Source: Bacillota bacterium
GTDB taxonomy: Bacteria > Bacillota > UBA4882 > UBA8346
Reading direction: 5' to 3'
NCBI GenBank assembly: GCA_023400055.1
Contig: JAEXFN010000036.1
Coordinates: 15,652-79,651 of the forward strand
Length of the DNA stretch: 64,000 nucleotides
Below, piece after piece: positions 9,112 through 18,156 of this stretch. The position numbers were made by a program, and so were the translations under genes. Below the pieces are notes generated by a model. That model searched no databases and was not told the origin of the DNA. It saw only the letters and a program-made list of their open reading frames with translations. Within the stretch, counting starts at the first letter, position 1. Each line of letters opens with the position of its first letter.

Positions 9112-9546
9112 ATGTTAGATAACCAGCAGATCAAAGAGTTTTTGCCACATCGTTATCCTTTTTTATTGGTCGATCGAATTTTGGAGGTCGAGACCGGTCA
9201 CCACGCGATCGGCATCAAAAACATTTCTAGCAATGATTTTTATAATAACGATACGGACGTAAGGAGCCTGGTATTTCCCGGAGCTTTGCAAATGGAAGCG
9301 ATGGCCCAGGTCGCCGGGTTCGTGGTGAAAGATCTGCTTGATGAAGAATGCCAAAATCCTCTTTTAGCCAGCATTGAATGGGTCCGTTTCCGGAAGTCGG
9401 CTCGCCCCGGCGATCAACTCCGGATTGAGGTGATTTTAAAAAAGTTCAAAGGAAAGATAGGCAAGTTTCAAGCGGCGACTTACATCGGTGATGAAATGGT
9501 AAGCGAAGCGATCTTCTCGTGCGTTTTGGTGCCCGCTGAATTTTAA
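9112..9546 (+). CDS. FabZ-like hotdog-fold protein lacking the catalytic histidine
   Basis: The 144-residue protein resembles 3-hydroxyacyl-ACP dehydratase FabZ along its length: LPHRYPFLLVDRI at 11-23, FPGALQMEAMAQVAG at 55-69, and a later RFRKSARPGDQL block. In an ungapped comparison with remembered E. coli FabZ, the active-site segment GHFPGKP is replaced by DTDVRSL. The catalytic His is therefore Thr48, while the catalytic Glu (Glu62) is kept. Ordinary dehydratase activity is doubtful. It may be a diverged dehydratase or a hotdog protein with another role. It is embedded between purH and purC with no gap for a promoter, an odd place for a lipid gene. ATG 9112 follows GGGGAGG. Confidence 0.75.
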   Translation: MLDNQQIKEFLPHRYPFLLVDRILEVETGHHAIGIKNISSNDFYNNDTDVRSLVFPGALQMEAMAQVAGFVVKDLLDEECQNPLLASIEWVRFRKSARPGDQLRIEVILKKFKGKIGKFQAATYIGDEMVSEAIFSCVLVPAEF

Positions 9547-9573
9547 TGCGCTACATAACGAGCTGGAGGTTTA

Positions 9574-10461
9574 ATGATGGCGGTTTCGACGACTTTATTG
9601 AAAAGTTTCCCTATGATCGGGCGAGGCAAAGTTCGGGATATTTACGATCTGAATCAGCATTTATTGATTGTCGCCACCGATCGGCTTTCCGCATTCGACG
9701 TCGTCTTCAATGAAGCGATTCCGGAAAAAGGCCGGGTTCTCACGGGATTATCGGTCTACTGGTTCCAACAGACGACGGAACTGTTACCCAACCATTTAAT
9801 TACGGCCGATATTGACGAGGTTCCCGGCCTGACGACCCAAGAACGGGAGATGCTGCGCGGCCGCGCGATGCTGGTGAAAAAAGGCCGGGTCGTTCCCGTC
9901 GAATGCATTGTCCGCGGTTATTTGGCGGGCAGCGGCTGGAAAGATTATCAACAGACCGGTGCGATATCCGGAATCAGGCTTCCAGCGGGTCTGGTCGAGA
10001 GCAGCAAACTTCCGGAACCGATTTTTACGCCGACTACCAAGGAGGCAACCGGCCACGATGCGCCGCTTACTTTCTCGGAGTTGGGCAACAAAGTCGGCGT
10101 GGAACTCACCGCTCAATTGAAAGATTACTCGCTCCGGCTGTACCAGTTCGCCGCGGAACGGGCGGAAGCCGACGGGATCATCATCGCCGACACCAAATTT
10201 GAGTTTGCCTGGATCGATGGAGAATTGACCGTGGTGGATGAGATCTTCACGCCCGATTCATCTCGTTTCTGGCCGTTGTCCGAGTATCGAGCCGGCCAAT
10301 CGCAACCTAGCTTTGACAAACAATATGTCCGCGATTATCTGGAGACCTTGAGCTGGGACAAACAGCCCCCGGCCCCGGTCCTGCCGGAAGAGATTATCCA
10401 AAAAACGAGTACCAAATATCTCGAAGCCTATCGCAGGATTGTCGGTCAACCGTTACGTTAA
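9574..10461 (+). CDS. purC: SAICAR synthetase (phosphoribosylaminoimidazole-succinocarboxamide synthase)
   Basis: It joins aspartate to CAIR using ATP, giving SAICAR. The 295-residue length fits the longer PurC form (yeast Ade1-like) rather than the ~240-residue form of Bacillus or E. coli. Motifs seen are GRGKVRDIYDL near the start, TDRLSAFDVVF, VPVECIVRGYLAGSGWKDY and the DTKFEFAWIDGELTVVDEIFTPDSSRFW metal/ATP region. GGAGG precedes ATG 9574; a second ATG follows immediately and either could be used. It lies 27 bases after the fabZ-like gene. Confidence 0.93.
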   Translation: MMAVSTTLLKSFPMIGRGKVRDIYDLNQHLLIVATDRLSAFDVVFNEAIPEKGRVLTGLSVYWFQQTTELLPNHLITADIDEVPGLTTQEREMLRGRAMLVKKGRVVPVECIVRGYLAGSGWKDYQQTGAISGIRLPAGLVESSKLPEPIFTPTTKEATGHDAPLTFSELGNKVGVELTAQLKDYSLRLYQFAAERAEADGIIIADTKFEFAWIDGELTVVDEIFTPDSSRFWPLSEYRAGQSQPSFDKQYVRDYLETLSWDKQPPAPVLPEEIIQKTSTKYLEAYRRIVGQPLR

Positions 10462-10520
10462 AGATCGCTACGAGCTTATTTTTGTCGAAAATACGATACA
10501 AAGGTGATGGGATAAGGATC

Positions 10521-10549
10521 GCCGCTGTTTTATAACAGCGGCATTTTAC
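10521..10549 (+). terminator. Hairpin between purC and purD
   Basis: GCCGCTGTT (10521-10529) pairs with AACAGCGGC (10534-10542) around TTAT. Only ATTTTACCTT follows, so this is a weak terminator or an mRNA-processing hairpin that may lower purD expression relative to upstream genes. Confidence 0.5.
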
Positions 10550-10584
10550 CTTCCCATTGGCTTGTTAAGCAAGGAGGAACCGCA

Positions 10585-11853
10585 ATGAAGGTAATGGTTA
10601 TTGGCGGCGGTGGCCGTGAGCACGCGTTAGCCTGGAAGCTTTCCCAAAGTCCGTTGGTCACCAAGCTTTATTGTGTACCAGGCAACGGCGGAACAGGCCA
10701 GTTGGCTGAGAATATAACGATTGGCTCGATCGCTGAGATGGCCGAGTTTGCGGCAGCTCACCAAGTGGACCTAACGGTAGTGGGTCCGGACGCCTTTCTT
10801 GCGGAGGGAACGGTCGACGTTTTTCAACGGCGCGGTTTGCCGATCTATGGGCCGACCCAGGCCGCTGCGCGTTTGGAGTCGAGTAAAGTCTTCGCCAAGG
10901 AGTTTATGCAGCGCTATAACATTCCTACGGCCCGTTACCGGAGTTTTACGGATCCGGTGGCGGCCAGAAGTTATATTGAAGAGGTTGGAACGCCGGTAGT
11001 AATCAAGGCGGATGGGTTGGCCGCCGGGAAAGGCGTAGTGGTAGCACTGGATCTAACAACTGCTTTTCAGGCGGTGGAACAGATCATGACCGACCGGGTC
11101 TTCGGGGAATCCGGCGCCGCGATCGTGGTGGAAGAGTATTTGGAAGGCGAGGAAGTATCGTTGCTGGCATTTTGCGATGGCAACCGCGCCGTGCCAATGC
11201 TACCTGCTCAAGATCATAAACGGATCGGTGATCATGATACCGGACCGAATACCGGTGGCATGGGTACGTATGCGCCGACCGCGGCTTATACCCAAGCCAT
11301 CGCCGCGAGAATTTCCCGGGAGATCCTCGATCCTACCATTCAGGCGATGCGCCGAGAGGGGACTCCCTTTGTGGGTACGCTTTTTCTGGGCTTGATGCTG
11401 ACTAAGACCGGACCGAAAGTGATCGAGTATAACGTCCGTTTCGGCGATCCCGAAACCCAGGTGGTCTTACCATTGCTAGAATTGGATTTGGCCCAAATTT
11501 TCCTAGATGCTATCGCTGGTAAACTCGATCCGGCCAAGATTCGTTGGCGAAATGGGCAATATGCGGTCTGTGTAGTAGCCGCAGCTCCGGGCTATCCGGG
11601 CTCATATCCGACCGGCCAACCCATTAGCGGCCTGAAGCGGATCGCCGATTCAGTGGTGTTTCATGCCGGAACCAAGGCTTTGGCCGACGGATCCGTTGTA
11701 ACCGCCGGCGGCAGAGTGCTCAACGTGGTTCACTTGGGAGACTGTATCCAGGAAGCGGTCGATGGCGCTTACCGGGACTTGCAACAAATCCATTTCGACG
11801 GAATTTATTATCGGAAAGATATCGCTTGGCGCGAATTGCAACGGGAAAAATAA
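10585..11853 (+). CDS. purD: Phosphoribosylamine-glycine ligase (GAR synthetase)
   Basis: It ligates glycine to phosphoribosylamine with ATP, the second step of purine synthesis. The 422-residue ATP-grasp enzyme begins with VIGGGGREHALAWKL, has the ATP-grasp segment PVVIKADGLAAGKGVVVA near residue 140, and the metal-binding EYNVRFGDPETQ near 295. AAGGAGG precedes ATG 10585. It is the last gene of the operon and is followed by terminator-like hairpins. Confidence 0.95.
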   Translation: MKVMVIGGGGREHALAWKLSQSPLVTKLYCVPGNGGTGQLAENITIGSIAEMAEFAAAHQVDLTVVGPDAFLAEGTVDVFQRRGLPIYGPTQAAARLESSKVFAKEFMQRYNIPTARYRSFTDPVAARSYIEEVGTPVVIKADGLAAGKGVVVALDLTTAFQAVEQIMTDRVFGESGAAIVVEEYLEGEEVSLLAFCDGNRAVPMLPAQDHKRIGDHDTGPNTGGMGTYAPTAAYTQAIAARISREILDPTIQAMRREGTPFVGTLFLGLMLTKTGPKVIEYNVRFGDPETQVVLPLLELDLAQIFLDAIAGKLDPAKIRWRNGQYAVCVVAAAPGYPGSYPTGQPISGLKRIADSVVFHAGTKALADGSVVTAGGRVLNVVHLGDCIQEAVDGAYRDLQQIHFDGIYYRKDIAWRELQREK

Positions 11854-11921
11854 AACAGCGCGGTTAATTACGTATCATACTTATAAATGGGCCGATTTTT
11901 ATTTGGACTGATTGAAACTGA

Positions 11922-11953
11922 AACGGTGATTAAAAAGATCACCGTTATTCTTT
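11922..11953 (+). terminator. Terminator after purD
   Basis: AACGGTGAT (11922-11930) pairs with ATCACCGTT (11938-11946) around TAAAAAG, followed by ATTCTTT. A second, weaker GC-containing hairpin ending in GGCTTTTTATT lies just downstream (about 11960-11995). Together they probably end the purine operon. Confidence 0.65.
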
Positions 11954-12004
11954 GACTGGACCGATAGATAGCCGTCAAACGGATCGGCTTTTTATTGGAA
12001 ATGA

Positions 12005-12033
12005 AGTGAATCGCCCCTAAAAAGTGATATAAT
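12005..12033 (+). promoter_or_regulatory. Probable promoter of murI
   Basis: The extended -10 TGATATAAT has its TATAAT at 12028-12033. The -35 region (about 12005-12010) is poor, as is common with extended -10 promoters. It would leave a leader of roughly 95 bases. Confidence 0.45.
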
Positions 12034-12134
12034 ACCTGTGTACTATTTGGAGTAATTCAAAATGGGTAGTGTCAACCCGTGCGGAAGTCTTCCATTCGAA
12101 GTGGATATTATCTTTGCTATCCGGAGGGATCAGA

Positions 12135-12908
12135 GTGTACATTGGCTTTCTGGATTCGGGCGTTGGCGGTTTGACCGTACTACGAGAGGCCTTAACGCTT
12201 TTACCGAATGAAGATTATTTATATTTCGCCGATTCAGCGCATGCGCCGTATGGTACCAAACCTAAGGAAACCGTGCGGCAGTATATCTTTGATGCGGTGG
12301 AGTTTATGGTTCAACAAGGAATCAAGGCACTGGTGGTCGCTTGTAATACCGCGACTATCGTAGCTGCCAATGATTTACGGGCCCGTTATCAATTTCCGAT
12401 CATCGGTATGGAACCGGCGGTCAAACCGGCGGTGGAACAGAACCGTGGCAATCATAAGCGGGTATTGGTCACTGCCACGCCGCTTTCACTGAAGGAAGAG
12501 AAGTTTCAGAGCCTGGTGGAACGGGTCGATGATGAGCATGTGGTGGATCTGTTGCCTCTGCCGGAACTGGTGGAGTATGCGCAGCGCTTTGTCTTTGATG
12601 ATGCAGTGATTCTGCCTTATTTGCAGGAGAAATTGGCTCCTTTCGATCTGACCCGCTATGGCACGGTGGTTTTGGGTTGCACCCATTTTCCGCATTACCG
12701 GGAAGCCTTCCGGCGGATTCTTCCCGCCGATGTGGCGGTCATCGATGGCAGCCTGGGAACAGTGCGTCGGCTGAGCCATCTTTTAATGGAAAACGGGCTC
12801 CAGACCAGCCGGACTCAACCAGGGGAGATCGTATTCTATACTTCCGGGATTTTAGAAGATAATCACGAAAAGCTGCATAAATACGCTCAACTGTTAGGCA
12901 GGGAATGA
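12135..12908 (+). CDS. murI: Glutamate racemase
   Basis: It interconverts L- and D-glutamate, supplying D-Glu for peptidoglycan. The cofactor-independent two-cysteine mechanism is supported by Cys70 (VACNTATIV) and Cys182 (VLGCTHFPHY). The N-terminus YIGFLDSGVGGLTVL is characteristic. An in-frame TTG 66 bases upstream is possible, but GTG 12135 has GGAGGG six bases before it and gives the family-standard length of 257. The gene is monocistronic, between the purine terminator and a shared terminator with the convergent microprotein gene. Confidence 0.93.
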   Translation: MYIGFLDSGVGGLTVLREALTLLPNEDYLYFADSAHAPYGTKPKETVRQYIFDAVEFMVQQGIKALVVACNTATIVAANDLRARYQFPIIGMEPAVKPAVEQNRGNHKRVLVTATPLSLKEEKFQSLVERVDDEHVVDLLPLPELVEYAQRFVFDDAVILPYLQEKLAPFDLTRYGTVVLGCTHFPHYREAFRRILPADVAVIDGSLGTVRRLSHLLMENGLQTSRTQPGEIVFYTSGILEDNHEKLHKYAQLLGRE

Positions 12909-12915
12909 CCAAAAG

Positions 12916-12951
12916 AAAAAGCGAAGATTGGCTTAATAATCTCCGCTTTTT
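12916..12951. terminator. Bidirectional terminator between murI and the zinc-ribbon gene
   Basis: AAAAAGCGAAGATT pairs with AATCTCCGCTTTTT (one mismatch) around an 8-base loop. The stem is flanked by A-rich sequence on the left and T-rich on the right, so it can end transcription both ways. It overlaps the last codons of the minus-strand gene. Confidence 0.7.
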
Positions 12952-13088
12952 CCCAAGAGGCCATTTAGGCTGGCCATCCAGCTGTAATTGAAATGTTTCC
13001 GCTTTCCGGCGAATAGTTCCGCGCTGCAGTGCGGGCAAAACTCCTGGCCATAACCAACCGCCTTGTGACAATCCGGACATTTTTTCAT
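12933..13088 (-). CDS. 51-residue zinc-ribbon microprotein
   Basis: The minus strand encodes 51 residues starting MKKCPDCHKAVGYG. Two CxxC pairs (Cys4/Cys7 and Cys18/Cys21, in FCPHC) form a zinc-ribbon knuckle of the kind found in many small Firmicutes proteins. The rest is basic and aromatic and ends LLGKSGDY. AAAGGAGG lies seven bases before the ATG, and a good promoter with a 17-base spacer lies further upstream, so I regard it as a real gene. Its function is unknown; small zinc ribbons often bind nucleic acid or act as adaptors, but nothing here shows which. It converges on murI. Confidence 0.75.
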   Translation of the reverse strand: MKKCPDCHKAVGYGQEFCPHCSAELFAGKRKHFNYSWMASLNGLLGKSGDY

Positions 13089-13160
13089 GATAATTTCCTC
13101 CTTTTGGATATACGGGACATTTTCTGCCCATCAAGATTTCTTTTTGTCCCTTTCGATTTC

Positions 13161-13189
13161 ATTATATGCGCTTGATTTTAGAAATTCAA
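13161..13189 (-). promoter_or_regulatory. Promoter of the zinc-ribbon microprotein gene
   Basis: On the minus strand TTGAAT (13189-13184) and a perfect TATAAT (13166-13161) are separated by 17 bases. Transcription would begin near 13154, about 65 bases before the start codon. Confidence 0.65.
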
Positions 13190-13629
13190 CCAGTTTACGG
13201 AACAGTAACCCAAAATAAACCTTGGTAACGAAAAGGACATCCGCTTTAATCAAAATGGATTCATAACGCAATGAGTGTAGGCACTATATCGTGGGATGCT
13301 CGTAATTGTCGGGAATTTGATTATGATCAGAAATTGTTGAAGAGATTGATAGCGTCTTGAGCAAGTATATGGGATCTTCACCCGGATTATCCCATTCGTT
13401 TGTAAAAAGCCTGTAACATCGGGAATTTTTATGGTTTGGGAGTTGAGATCCGTTATAAAAGGTAGTATCGTATTAATATATGTTGGGAAAATCTTAACTT
13501 TTAATTATTTTCGTAAAAATGAATTCTTTGCTTTATTTCCATCCAACGTTTCGCGGATGGAATATTTGATCGAAGACCCAATTTGATAAATATTTCTTCA
13601 TACTAACTGACTCTGGAGTATTCGTATTT
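13190..13629. other. Gene-free AT-rich gap
   Basis: About 440 bases contain no plausible reading frame with a ribosome site, no clear repeat and no strong hairpin. It must hold the promoter of the downstream permease, but I cannot pick one with confidence. Confidence 0.5.
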
Positions 13630-14538
13630 ATGAATAAAAATGTGATCATCGTTCAGGTGCTGACGCTTTTTTTGGTGATGGCGATCGGGTTTGTCGCCCG
13701 GAAATGCCGGGTGTTAACTCCCGTTTTAAATAAGGGGCTGACTGAATTACTTATCAATGTAACCAGTCCCTTGCTGGTAATCTCGGCCTTTAATTTTAGT
13801 TTTTCCAAAGAGAAACTGGTTATTGCCGGATTTGTTTTTTTAATTTCATTGGTCCTCCATGCCGGGTCCTTTTTCATTTCAAAGCTTATCTACAGGCGGT
13901 TTCCCCTAGAACGTCAAAAACTCCTGCGCATGGCCACGATTTTTACCAATTGCGGTTTCATGGGATATCCGGTGGTCGGGAGTCTCTATGGTAGCTTGGG
14001 GATTTTTTATACCTCCATTTATATTGTAGTTTTCCATCTCTTTCTCTGGACAGCGGGCGTGGGGCTGTTTACGGGAAAAACTGATCTGCAGGCTACGAAG
14101 AAGGCTTTGTTGAACCCAGGAATCATTGCCGTCTTCATCGGGATGCTTATTTTTCTCTTTTCAATTCGTTTACCATCGCCGATGATGGGAGCAATTCAAT
14201 TGGTGGGAGGAATGACGACGCCGCTTTCGATGTTAATCATCGGAGCGATGCTTGCCGACATTAGGCCGATCGAATTGTTTGTCGGGTTGGAACTTTATTA
14301 TGCTTCGTTTGTCCGGTTGCTGCTGCTGCCGTTGTTAACCGCGGGAATTTTGATGCTGCTAAAGTTTAACGGGATCATCCTGGGTGTTTGCGTTTTGGCG
14401 GTGGCCATGCCCGCGGGTTCACTGTTGGTTCCCTTGGCGGAGCAGTATGGCGGCGATACTCCTTTTGCATCACGCTTGGTCTTTTTATCGACGCTGTTGT
14501 CGGTCTTGACGATTCCATTCATTATTTGGGTGATCTAA
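13630..14538 (+). CDS. AEC-family permease (auxin efflux carrier / malonate transporter type)
   Basis: The 302-residue integral membrane protein has about ten hydrophobic segments in the five-plus-five pattern of the AEC family. The first repeat opens VIIVQVLTLFLVMAIGFVARK and the second contains FIGMLIFLFSIRLP. Characteristic blocks are TNCGFMGYPVVGSLYG in the first half and AMPAGSLLVPLAEQYGGD near the end. Such proteins export or import small carboxylates or auxin-like acids; the substrate cannot be told here. The ATG at 13630 has only a weak CTGGAG upstream. It stands alone, 32 bases before the DUF1653 gene, which may be cotranscribed. Confidence 0.8.
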   Translation: MNKNVIIVQVLTLFLVMAIGFVARKCRVLTPVLNKGLTELLINVTSPLLVISAFNFSFSKEKLVIAGFVFLISLVLHAGSFFISKLIYRRFPLERQKLLRMATIFTNCGFMGYPVVGSLYGSLGIFYTSIYIVVFHLFLWTAGVGLFTGKTDLQATKKALLNPGIIAVFIGMLIFLFSIRLPSPMMGAIQLVGGMTTPLSMLIIGAMLADIRPIELFVGLELYYASFVRLLLLPLLTAGILMLLKFNGIILGVCVLAVAMPAGSLLVPLAEQYGGDTPFASRLVFLSTLLSVLTIPFIIWVI

Positions 14539-14570
14539 CTTCTTTGATAATGTAAGGCTCTTATAAAGAA

Positions 14571-14810
14571 ATGGGGTTGATCGGATTGTCCGCCATACCA
14601 GTGGGACGTTATCGCCATTTTAAAGGAGCTGAATATGAAGTCCTGGGGATTGCCAAACATAGTGAGGATTTGGAAGAGTATGTCGTTTATCGGGCCTTAT
14701 ATGGCGACGGACAGCTTTGGATCCGTCCATTGGCAATGTTTTGCGAAAACATTCCTATTTCCGGACGAAACGTACCCCGTTTTCAGTATATCGGGGAAGA
14801 AACGGAGTAA
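14571..14810 (+). CDS. DUF1653 family protein
   Basis: The small soluble protein (79 residues from ATG 14571) has the DUF1653 pattern GRYRHFKGAEYEVLGIAKHSE, VVYRALYGDGQLWIRPLAMF and VPRFQYIG. The family is widespread and its function is unknown. The start is uncertain: ATG 14571 has no clear ribosome site, while TTG 14586 has GGGG ten bases upstream and would remove only five residues outside the conserved domain. It lies between the AEC permease and dnaE. Confidence 0.8.
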   Translation: MGLIGLSAIPVGRYRHFKGAEYEVLGIAKHSEDLEEYVVYRALYGDGQLWIRPLAMFCENIPISGRNVPRFQYIGEETE

Positions 14811-14943
14811 ACTCGATAAATTCCTGCCGTGGTGGGCTCGTGGATCGGCCAATGTCCCTCGCCAATCGAAAATATTCCGGGTCCGGCAGGGAACCGGGTC
14901 CAGCGACACGAAATAATTACCATTTATTAACGTTAGGTGAGCC

Positions 14944-17900
14944 ATGGCTGACTTCGTACATTTGCATGTTCATACCCAATATTCGTTACTGGATGGCGCC
15001 GCCGAGATCGGACAATTATTGGTCCGGGTCCAGGCGTTGGGCATGGGAGCGGTCGCTATTACCGATCACGGGGTGATGTACGGCTGTCTTAAGTTTTATC
15101 AACAAGCCCGTAAGATGGGGATCAAACCCGTTCTGGGTTGTGAAGTATATGTCGCTCCGCGTACCCTCCATGATAAAGTGCCCAAGGTCGATGATAATCC
15201 TTTTCATCTGGTATTGTTGGCCGAGACCAACGAAGGTTATCGCAATCTGATGAAACTGGTTTCCCTCGCCAATGTCCAGGGCTTTTATTATAAACCCCGC
15301 ATCGACCTTGATCTGCTGCGGCAGCACGCCAAGGGACTGATCGGACTTTCCGCTTGCCTGTCGGGAGCGGTAGCCCGTTCGATCCTCAAAAATCAGTTGG
15401 AAGAGGCCAAGCAGGTCATCCAATTATATCAGGAGATCTTGGGCAAGGATCATTTCTTTTTAGAATTACAGTACCAGCAGTTGGCTGAGCAACGGAATGT
15501 CAACCGCGCCCTGGCCCGGTTGGGAAGCGAATGCGGCGCGCCGCTGGTAGCCACCAATGATGTGCATTATCTGACGCGCGAGGACGCGGCAGTTCATGAT
15601 GTGCTGCTTTGTATTCAGACCGGGAAGACGGTTGACGAGCCCAACCGGATGAAGTTCTCCACCAGCGAGTTCTATTTGAAAAGCCCGGCGGAGATGGCCG
15701 ATATTTTTTTCGATTATCCGGAAGCACTGGCCAATACCGCCCAAATCGCCGAACGGTGCAATGTTCAATTGGATCTGGGCAAGTTACACATGCCGCAGTA
15801 TCAGATCCCGGATCATACGTCACCCGCCGATTATCTGGAACGGTTCTGCCGGGAAGGTATCGCCGGGCGCGAAATGGCCTGGAATGAGGCGCGTGAGGAG
15901 CGGCTCCGCTATGAGCTGGGGCTAATCGACCAGATGGGGTTCTCCGGCTATTTTCTAATCGTCCAGGATTTTGTCCAATTTGCCAAAAAGAACCAGATTA
16001 TGGTCGGACCGGGCCGGGGATCGGCCGCCGGGAGTCTAGTCGCTTATTTACTCGGGATCACCAATCTGGATCCGATGGAGCATAATCTGCTTTTTGAACG
16101 GTTTTTAAATCCGGAACGGATCTCCATGCCCGATATCGATATCGATTTTTGTTTCGAACGCCGGGGCGAGGTCATCGATTATGTCCGGAAAAGGTTCGGC
16201 GAGGAGCGGGTCGCCCAGATCATCACGTTCGGGACGATGGCGGCCCGCGCCGCAGTGCGCGATGTCGGCCGAGCGCTCGGGTTATCCTATGGCGAAGTGG
16301 ACCGGGTCGCCAAATTGATCCCGCATGAGTTGGGAATCGCTATTGCCGACGCCCGGAATGCCGTTCCCGAGCTGAAAGAGCTGGAGTCGGCCAACCCCAA
16401 AGTGGCGCGCCTTCTGGCGATCGCCGAGCGTATTGAGGGATTCCCGCGCCATGCTTCGACCCACGCCGCCGGAGTGGTGATCGCCGGCGAACCGCTCACC
16501 GACTATCTGCCGCTGACCCGCTCCAACGAAGGCGAGATCACCACCCAGTTTCCGATGGAGGATATCGAAGCGCTCGGCCTCCTTAAAATGGATTTTTTGG
16601 GCTTGCGGACCCTTACCGTGCTGCGGGATACCATCGCTTGGATCGCCGTTAACCGCGGCCAGACCGTCGAGCTGGATCGGATCCCGTTCTCCGATCCGGC
16701 CACCTATCAAGCCCTGGCTCAAGGGTACACCATGGGAGTGTTTCAGCTGGAGAGCAGCGGCATCCGGCGGCTGCTGATGCGCTTAAAGCCGGAACGCCTC
16801 GCCGACCTGACGGCTTTGGTGGCGCTCTATCGGCCGGGACCGCTCGGCAGCGGCATGGTCGAGGATTTCATCAAGGTCCGTCACGGCCAGCAACGGCCCA
16901 ATTATCTTCATCCGTTGCTGGAGCCGATCCTGGCGGAGACGGGCGGGGTCATTCTCTATCAGGAGCAGGTGATGCAGATCGCCAGCGCCTTGGGCGGATT
17001 TACGTTGGGCCAAGCCGATCTGGTCCGCCGGGCGATGGGCAAAAAGAAACCCGAGGTCCTGGCGGCCATGCGTGAGCAGTTTGTGGCGGGTGCGGTCGGC
17101 CGGGGCGTCTCGGATGCGGTTGCCAGGCAGATCTTTGACTTATTGGAGTATTTCTCCGGTTATGGGTATAACAAATCCCATTCCGCCGCTTATGCCGTGG
17201 TGGTCTATCAGACAGCCTATTTCAAGACCAATTTTCCGCAAGAATACATGGCGGCTTTGTTGACTAACGTTATCGGAAACCCGGAAAAAATCGGTTTATA
17301 TATCGAAGAATGCCGCCGGATGAAGCTGCCGATTTACGGCCCGGATGTCAACGTGAGCCAGCATTCGTTCCAGCCCGAGGGCGTGGGGATCCGGTTCGGG
17401 TTGCTCGGCATCAAAAATATTGGCAGTGGCGCGATCGATAAGATTACCGCCGAACGGCGGAACGGCCCTTTTATTTCGCTGCATGATTTTTGCCAACGCG
17501 TCAGCGGTCAATTGGTCAACAAACGGGTCATCGAAAGCCTGATCTTGGCGGGCGCTCTGGACAGCACCGGCGCCAACCGCCGTCAGATGCTGGAGGGGCT
17601 CGATCGCATTTTGGAAAACACGATCCGCAAGACCAATCAGAACCAGCTATCCCTGCTGGATTCCTTCGGCGAAGGCGGCTTTCAGTATGATCCCGGCCTG
17701 CCGGTGCTGCCCGAATTTTCACGCCACGAAATCCTGCAATTCGAAAAGGAATATCTGGGGGTATACCTGTCCGGCCATCCGCTGGATGAGTGGCGGGAGA
17801 AGTTTCAGCAAAACGGCATCGGCGCCATTGGGGAACTGGAAGAGGAACCGGACGGGAAAGAAGTCCTGCTGGGCGGGGTAGTTACCGGTTGGCGGGCGAT

Positions 17901-18114
17901 TGCCACCAAGGCGGGCTCCACGATGGCCGGCTTGCGGTTGGAGGATTGGACCGGCCAAGTCGAAGTGGTCGTTTTCCCCAAGCTATATCAGGAAGTCAAG
18001 GACGGGTATCAGCCGGAGCGGGTGGCACTAGTCAAAGGACGTTTGGAACGGCAGGATGAAGGCCACAAGATCCTCGCTTTCCAGCTGCGTTGGCTGGCAT
18101 CGCAGCAGGAGTAG
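14944..18114 (+). CDS. dnaE: DNA polymerase III alpha subunit
   Basis: This is a replicative or error-prone C-family DNA polymerase of 1056 residues, slightly short for DnaE. The N-terminal PHP domain keeps its metal-binding pattern (VHLHVHTQYSLLDG at residues 5-18, ITDHG near 40). The palm has the catalytic carboxylates PDIDIDF near 397-403 and GPGRGSAAGSL near 356. The fingers contain VALYRPGPLGSGMV. A helix-hairpin-helix region and a C-terminal OB fold (VLLGGVVTGWRAIATKAGS) follow. The start follows a weak AGGTGAG. PolC, usually the main replicase in Firmicutes, is not in the window, so I cannot say whether this copy is main or auxiliary. Confidence 0.94.
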   Translation: MADFVHLHVHTQYSLLDGAAEIGQLLVRVQALGMGAVAITDHGVMYGCLKFYQQARKMGIKPVLGCEVYVAPRTLHDKVPKVDDNPFHLVLLAETNEGYRNLMKLVSLANVQGFYYKPRIDLDLLRQHAKGLIGLSACLSGAVARSILKNQLEEAKQVIQLYQEILGKDHFFLELQYQQLAEQRNVNRALARLGSECGAPLVATNDVHYLTREDAAVHDVLLCIQTGKTVDEPNRMKFSTSEFYLKSPAEMADIFFDYPEALANTAQIAERCNVQLDLGKLHMPQYQIPDHTSPADYLERFCREGIAGREMAWNEAREERLRYELGLIDQMGFSGYFLIVQDFVQFAKKNQIMVGPGRGSAAGSLVAYLLGITNLDPMEHNLLFERFLNPERISMPDIDIDFCFERRGEVIDYVRKRFGEERVAQIITFGTMAARAAVRDVGRALGLSYGEVDRVAKLIPHELGIAIADARNAVPELKELESANPKVARLLAIAERIEGFPRHASTHAAGVVIAGEPLTDYLPLTRSNEGEITTQFPMEDIEALGLLKMDFLGLRTLTVLRDTIAWIAVNRGQTVELDRIPFSDPATYQALAQGYTMGVFQLESSGIRRLLMRLKPERLADLTALVALYRPGPLGSGMVEDFIKVRHGQQRPNYLHPLLEPILAETGGVILYQEQVMQIASALGGFTLGQADLVRRAMGKKKPEVLAAMREQFVAGAVGRGVSDAVARQIFDLLEYFSGYGYNKSHSAAYAVVVYQTAYFKTNFPQEYMAALLTNVIGNPEKIGLYIEECRRMKLPIYGPDVNVSQHSFQPEGVGIRFGLLGIKNIGSGAIDKITAERRNGPFISLHDFCQRVSGQLVNKRVIESLILAGALDSTGANRRQMLEGLDRILENTIRKTNQNQLSLLDSFGEGGFQYDPGLPVLPEFSRHEILQFEKEYLGVYLSGHPLDEWREKFQQNGIGAIGELEEEPDGKEVLLGGVVTGWRAIATKAGSTMAGLRLEDWTGQVEVVVFPKLYQEVKDGYQPERVALVKGRLERQDEGHKILAFQLRWLASQQE

Positions 18115-18156
18115 GGGAAGTTGTCGAGGAAGTCAATGAATGGAGGAAGTTTTTCA

